Shown here in pieces: positions 13,469-16,669 of a stretch of DNA of 16,669 bases (the stretch's first letter is position 1; every line of letters starts with the position of its first letter). The notes beneath the pieces are model-generated. The model saw only the letters and a list, made by a program, of their open reading frames with translations, made no database searches and was not told where the DNA came from. The stretch spans positions 1-16,669 of the forward strand of contig HF987800.1 of the NCBI GenBank assembly GCA_000431135.1, written 5' to 3'. The stretch is from Clostridium sp. CAG:590. Its GTDB lineage: Bacteria > Bacillota > Clostridia > Lachnospirales > Lachnospiraceae. A program made the translations under genes and the position numbers.

Positions 13469-14719
13469 TTGAAGGCGGTCAGTGTAAAAGAGGCTAATTA
13501 CTTACAGGGAATGATAGCAATTCAGGGATCTAAAAACACGGTGCTGCCGATTATGGCTGCGACGGTGTTGGGGACGGGTGTTTCTGTTATTTATAATTGT
13601 CCGATGATCGAAGATGTATATGTAATGTGTGAACTTTTGAATTGTCTGCATATTAAGACACATCTCGAAGATCATGTTCTTACGATTGATACAAGGCATG
13701 CCTGTAATGCTCCGTTACCATATGAACTGACGAATCGCTTGAGATCCTCCATTCTGCTATTAGGACCGATGCTTGCGAGATGGAGTCAGGCACAGATCGG
13801 AATGCCGGGAGGGTGTGCGATCGGGCTGCGTCCCATCGATATACATCTGGAAGGCTTTATGAAAATGAATGTGGATTTTCGGATGCACAAACAGGAATTG
13901 TATTGCAAGACATTTCACTTGCAGGGATGTGAATATCATTTAAAGTTTCCAAGCGTTGGCGCGACTGAGAATCTGATACTGGCTGCGACCGGTGCAACGG
14001 GAAGAACTATTTTAAGAGGCGTTGCCAAAGAACCCGAGATTATTGAACTATGTAATTATTTACAGACGATGGGAGTTCTGATTGAAGGTACCGGAACCGA
14101 TGTTCTGATCGTTAAGGGAACCGGGCAGGTGGAGGCGTGCGATTATGTGAATGTATATGATCGCATTGTTGCGGGAACGTATCTATTGATGGCAGCAGCC
14201 ATTCCTTGTGATATCCGTCTGAATGGAATTGAGGATATACATTATCTGAAGAATATTATCCATATGGCAGTACAACTGGGAGTAAATGTAGTGAGGCTGG
14301 AACAGTCGATCCATATACAGTCAAATGGCAGAGTGAATCCGGGTACATTTGAGACAGGAATATATCCGGAGTTTCCGACGGATCTACAGCCGGTGCTGAC
14401 AGCGGTTTTATTAAAAGCGGATGGTCAAAGTCGTATAAAGGAGACTGTGTTTGAAAAACGATTTTCGATTGTGTCGGAGCTGGCAAAATTGCATGCGGAT
14501 ATTCATATACAGGATCAGACGATTGTAATTAACAATTCGGATCAGTTACATGGGCATACAGTGAAAGCGACGGATCTTCGACAGGGAGCGGCATTAGTGA
14601 TTGCCGGTTTGCTATGCAAAGGATATACGACGGTTACGAATATATCCTATATTCAACGTGGGTATGAGGATATTGTGAAGGATCTGGCAGGAGTGGGAGC
14701 ACAAGTTAAGTATATATAA
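13469..14719 (+). CDS. murA: UDP-N-acetylglucosamine 1-carboxyvinyltransferase
   Basis: MurA transfers enolpyruvate from PEP to UDP-GlcNAc, the first committed step of peptidoglycan synthesis and the fosfomycin target. Counted from TTG 13469 the protein has 416 residues (E. coli: 419). Lys22-Asn23 are in GSKN, the catalytic Cys is in PGGCAIGLRPID (residue 116; E. coli 115), Asp305 in FPTDLQP, Arg371 in DLRQGAAL and Arg397 in QRGYED. These numbers match E. coli almost exactly and are my main reason for this start. GGATGTG (13457-13463) lies five bases upstream of the TTG. In-frame alternatives are ATG 13445 and GTG 13427, neither with a ribosome binding site. A TATAAT at 13435-13440 would put a transcription start near 13447, but no -35 box is seen. 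The cysteine at 116 predicts fosfomycin sensitivity of the enzyme. The gene sits where B. subtilis has murG-murB. Confidence 0.93.
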   Translation: MKAVSVKEANYLQGMIAIQGSKNTVLPIMAATVLGTGVSVIYNCPMIEDVYVMCELLNCLHIKTHLEDHVLTIDTRHACNAPLPYELTNRLRSSILLLGPMLARWSQAQIGMPGGCAIGLRPIDIHLEGFMKMNVDFRMHKQELYCKTFHLQGCEYHLKFPSVGATENLILAATGATGRTILRGVAKEPEIIELCNYLQTMGVLIEGTGTDVLIVKGTGQVEACDYVNVYDRIVAGTYLLMAAAIPCDIRLNGIEDIHYLKNIIHMAVQLGVNVVRLEQSIHIQSNGRVNPGTFETGIYPEFPTDLQPVLTAVLLKADGQSRIKETVFEKRFSIVSELAKLHADIHIQDQTIVINNSDQLHGHTVKATDLRQGAALVIAGLLCKGYTTVTNISYIQRGYEDIVKDLAGVGAQVKYI

Positions 14720-14728
14720 GGATGAGAT

Positions 14729-15478
14729 ATGAGCGAAAGACAAGATAATGTAATACAATTTAAAAAAAGAAATACCGGTAAGATCATAGCAGTTATTGCC
14801 GGTGTGATCGCGATCGGTTTGATCTGTTTGTTTACCTGCTTTAAGATTGATACAATAGAAGTTACCGGAAACAAACATTACTCAAAAGAACAGATCAAGA
14901 AATATGTGTTATCGGAAGGGTACATTAATAATACGGTATTATTGATGTTAAAGAATAAAGTGCGTCCGATCGAAGATGTTCCGTTTGTGGCAAAGATCGA
15001 TATTGAATATGTGAATGCGCATAAGATCACAGTGACGGTATATGAGAAGGCCTTAGCGGGCTGTGTGGAATATATGAATGAATATGTATATTTTGACCAG
15101 GATGGGTATGTGTTGGAGATCTCACCGACTAAGATAGAAGATACTCCTTGTATTACGGGTATGCATTTTGAAAGCATGGAGCTGCATGAGAAGTTACCGA
15201 TCAAGGATAAGACCAGATTTAAGCTGATCCTCAAAATGACACAGCTGATATCCAAATACAAATTGTCCATTGATTCGATCCAGTTTACATCGGAGAATGA
15301 AATTGTCATGCAGTATCAGTCCATACGGATTGAATTAGGAGATGGATCGGACTTAGAACATCAGTTGCTGGATTTAGGTGAAATGCTGAAAGCGTTAGAT
15401 GGACAAAAGGGAACATTGGATCTGAAAGATTTTGATACCGCATCGGGAAATGCTTCGTTTAAAAAATCAAAAGAATAA
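14729..15478 (+). CDS. divIB: Cell division protein FtsQ/DivIB
   Basis: DivIB is a bitopic protein that stabilises FtsL and links the septal synthase to the ring. The 249-residue protein has a short basic N-terminus, one membrane segment (about 18-38), a POTRA domain beginning at FKIDTIEVTGNKHYSKEQI (38-56) and running to about 107, and then the FtsQ/DivIB beta domain with the typical YFDQDGYVLE (121-130). The C-terminus is short, polar and lysine-rich. The ATG follows murA by nine bases with AAGGATGAG (14718-14726) as ribosome binding site, so it is in the same operon. FtsQ-family proteins vary in sequence, but topology, domain order and position agree. Confidence 0.93.
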   Translation: MSERQDNVIQFKKRNTGKIIAVIAGVIAIGLICLFTCFKIDTIEVTGNKHYSKEQIKKYVLSEGYINNTVLLMLKNKVRPIEDVPFVAKIDIEYVNAHKITVTVYEKALAGCVEYMNEYVYFDQDGYVLEISPTKIEDTPCITGMHFESMELHEKLPIKDKTRFKLILKMTQLISKYKLSIDSIQFTSENEIVMQYQSIRIELGDGSDLEHQLLDLGEMLKALDGQKGTLDLKDFDTASGNASFKKSKE

Positions 15479-15516
15479 ATATTTAAATTTTTATTAAAAA
15501 ATAGAAAAAATATGCA

Positions 15517-15540
15517 TATTTTGTAAATATTCACAAAATA
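15517..15540. promoter_or_regulatory. Inverted repeat upstream of the ftsZ promoter
   Basis: TATTTTGT (15517-15524) and ACAAAATA (15533-15540) form perfect eight-base arms around an eight-base spacer. The centre shows TTGTAAA and TTCACAA facing each other over two bases. It ends five bases before the -35 box of the ftsZ promoter. No T-run follows and the stem is nearly all A-T, so a regulator site is more likely than a terminator. The binding protein is unknown. Confidence 0.4.
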
Positions 15541-15545
15541 CCCAC

Positions 15546-15574
15546 TTGATTATTTTACAAAAAAACAGTATTAT
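15546..15574 (+). promoter_or_regulatory. Sigma-A promoter of ftsZ
   Basis: The -35 box TTGATT (15546-15551) and the -10 box TATTAT (15569-15574) are 17 bases apart. Transcription would start near 15581, about 50 bases before the ftsZ start codon. The surrounding 150 bases are extremely AT-rich, which favours promoter function but also raises the chance of false matches. A nearby TTTACA (15586-15591) with TATATA (15610-15615) would start too close to the gene. Confidence 0.6.
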
Positions 15575-15629
15575 ATAAATATATGTTTACAAATGAATAA
15601 GAATAATAATATATAAGGAGGATATTACC

Positions 15630-16669
15630 TTGCTTGAAATAAAAACATTCGAAGAAAAAGGACCTGCTAAGATTTTAGTAATCGGTGTAGGTGGAGCTGG
15701 AAACAATGCAGTCAATAGAATGGTGGATGAGAATATCAACGGAGTAGATCTGATCGCCATTAATACAGATAAACAGGTACTTGCAACATCGAAAGCACCA
15801 ACAAAGATTCAGATTGGTGAGAAATTAACCAAGGGATTAGGTGCAGGTGCCAAACCGGAAGTTGGAGCAGGTGCGATTGAGGAGAACCGTGAAGAGATCA
15901 CAGAGTTAGTGAAGGATGCTGATATGGTATTTGTAACTTGCGGTATGGGCGGTGGAACCGGTACCGGAGCAGCTCCTGTTGTTGCAGAGATTGCTAAGAA
16001 TCTTGGTATCCTTACAGTTGGCGTCGTTACTAAGCCATTTTCGTTTGAAGGTAAGCCTCGTATGAATAACGCGTTAGCAGGAATTGACCGTTTGAAAGAG
16101 AATGTAGATACATTGATCGTTGTACCGAATGATAAGTTGTTACAGATCTGTGATAAGCGTACTACGATTCCGGATGCATTGAAGAAAGCAGATGAAGTAT
16201 TACAGCAGGGTGTACAGGGCGTTACAGATTTGATTCAGAGCCCTGGTATTATCAACCTTGACTTTGCAGATATTCAGTCCGTTATGAGAGATAAGGGAAT
16301 CGCTCATATTGGTATTGGTAGAGGAAGTGGAGAAGACAAGGCTGTTGAGGCAATCAAACAGGCAATGGAATCTCCATTGTTAGAGACAACCGTATCCGGT
16401 GCAACCGATATTATCATCAACTTTGCCGGTAACATTGGAATGATTGAAGCATATGATGCTGTTAATTATTTAACAGAGGCAGCCGGTGAGGATGTGAATA
16501 TTATCTTTGGTACCGTTGATAATGAGACATTAGGTGATGAAGTAAGTATTACAATCATTGCAACAGGTATTGAACAGGCAGCAAAGAAGAATGCGTATGG
16601 TAGTTTTGGACAGACAGCTATGCCAACTTTTACAAAGCCGGCTCAGGTTCAGACACCTGTGCAGCCAGC
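15630..16669 (+). CDS. ftsZ: Cell division GTPase FtsZ (3' end outside window)
   Basis: FtsZ is the tubulin-like GTPase that polymerises into the division ring. The first 346 codons are present; the gene runs off the window. Seen are the N-terminal nucleotide-binding GVGGAGNNAVNRM (19-31), the tubulin signature GGGTGTG (107-113), VTKPFSFEG (133-141), the T7 loop NLDFADI (209-215) with the catalytic aspartates, and HIGIGRGSGEDKA (226-238). By 320 the GTPase core is finished and the Pro/Gln/Thr-rich linker has begun; the C-terminal peptide that binds FtsA or SepF is missing. The start is TTG, supported by AAGGAGG (15615-15621) eight bases upstream and by the normal N-terminal length. It has its own promoter. 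No ftsA precedes it, unlike in B. subtilis and E. coli, so membrane anchoring may depend on SepF or an ftsA elsewhere. Confidence 0.98.
   Translation, partial: MLEIKTFEEKGPAKILVIGVGGAGNNAVNRMVDENINGVDLIAINTDKQVLATSKAPTKIQIGEKLTKGLGAGAKPEVGAGAIEENREEITELVKDADMVFVTCGMGGGTGTGAAPVVAEIAKNLGILTVGVVTKPFSFEGKPRMNNALAGIDRLKENVDTLIVVPNDKLLQICDKRTTIPDALKKADEVLQQGVQGVTDLIQSPGIINLDFADIQSVMRDKGIAHIGIGRGSGEDKAVEAIKQAMESPLLETTVSGATDIIINFAGNIGMIEAYDAVNYLTEAAGEDVNIIFGTVDNETLGDEVSITIIATGIEQAAKKNAYGSFGQTAMPTFTKPAQVQTPVQP

Noticed and set aside
15517..15540. Inverted repeat before ftsZ as a terminator of the divIB transcript
   Set aside because: The stem is almost wholly A-T and no T-run follows; termination here would be inefficient.
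272..16669. CRISPR arrays, tRNA or rRNA genes, insertion sequences or phage genes
   Set aside because: I read both strands for spaced repeats, cloverleaf-like arms, transposase motifs and terminal inverted repeats and saw none; the only regular array is the MraZ operator.

Overview
The window is a chromosomal stretch from a low-G+C Gram-positive bacterium of the class Clostridia. The protein texture points to Lachnospiraceae or a close relative: two class B penicillin-binding proteins of clostridial type in tandem, an ftsL with an N-terminal YYIEGN segment, frequent TTG/GTG starts and GGAGG-type ribosome binding sites. No rRNA, tRNA, IS element or CRISPR array is visible. The family assignment is an inference from protein features; no database was searched.

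Layout. Positions 1-1091 are a loosely packed left flank: a broken fragment of an ADP-ribosylglycohydrolase, a small flavodoxin-like protein, and a roughly 390-base gap with gene debris and a strong sigma-A promoter. That promoter drives a two-gene unit, ychF (GTPase-fold ATPase) and lgt (lipoprotein diacylglyceryl transferase), closed by a clear terminator at 3148-3192. A 550-base gene-free region follows. It ends in the mraZ promoter and five exact GTGGT repeats at 10-base spacing, the expected operator of the MraZ repressor.

From 3676 to the right edge all genes are on the + strand and form a division and cell wall (dcw) cluster: mraZ, rsmH, ftsL, a vegetative-type class B PBP (PbpB/FtsI), a second SpoVD-like class B PBP, mraY, murD, ftsW/spoVE, murA, divIB/ftsQ and ftsZ (cut by the window end). 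The order follows the Bacillus subtilis cluster (mraZ-mraW-ftsL-pbpB-spoVD-murE-mraY-murD-spoVE-murG-murB-divIB-...-ftsA-ftsZ), but murE, murG, murB and ftsA are missing from their usual places, and murA occupies the murG-murB slot.

How the genes work together: MurA starts UDP-MurNAc synthesis, MurD adds D-glutamate, MraY makes lipid I, the SEDS protein FtsW polymerises lipid II, and the two PBPs crosslink the strands. FtsL and DivIB hold the septal synthase together, and FtsZ forms the ring that positions it. MraZ represses the cluster promoter and RsmH methylates 16S rRNA. Extra promoters inside the cluster (before mraY and before ftsZ) suggest that precursor synthesis and FtsZ can be expressed independently of MraZ.

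I found no convincing undescribed system. The points most worth a second look are the KTG-to-KTA change in the second PBP's active site, the five-copy MraZ operator with a possible second set of boxes about 300 bases upstream, two unexplained palindromic sites before mraZ and ftsZ, and the reduced gene content of the cluster.
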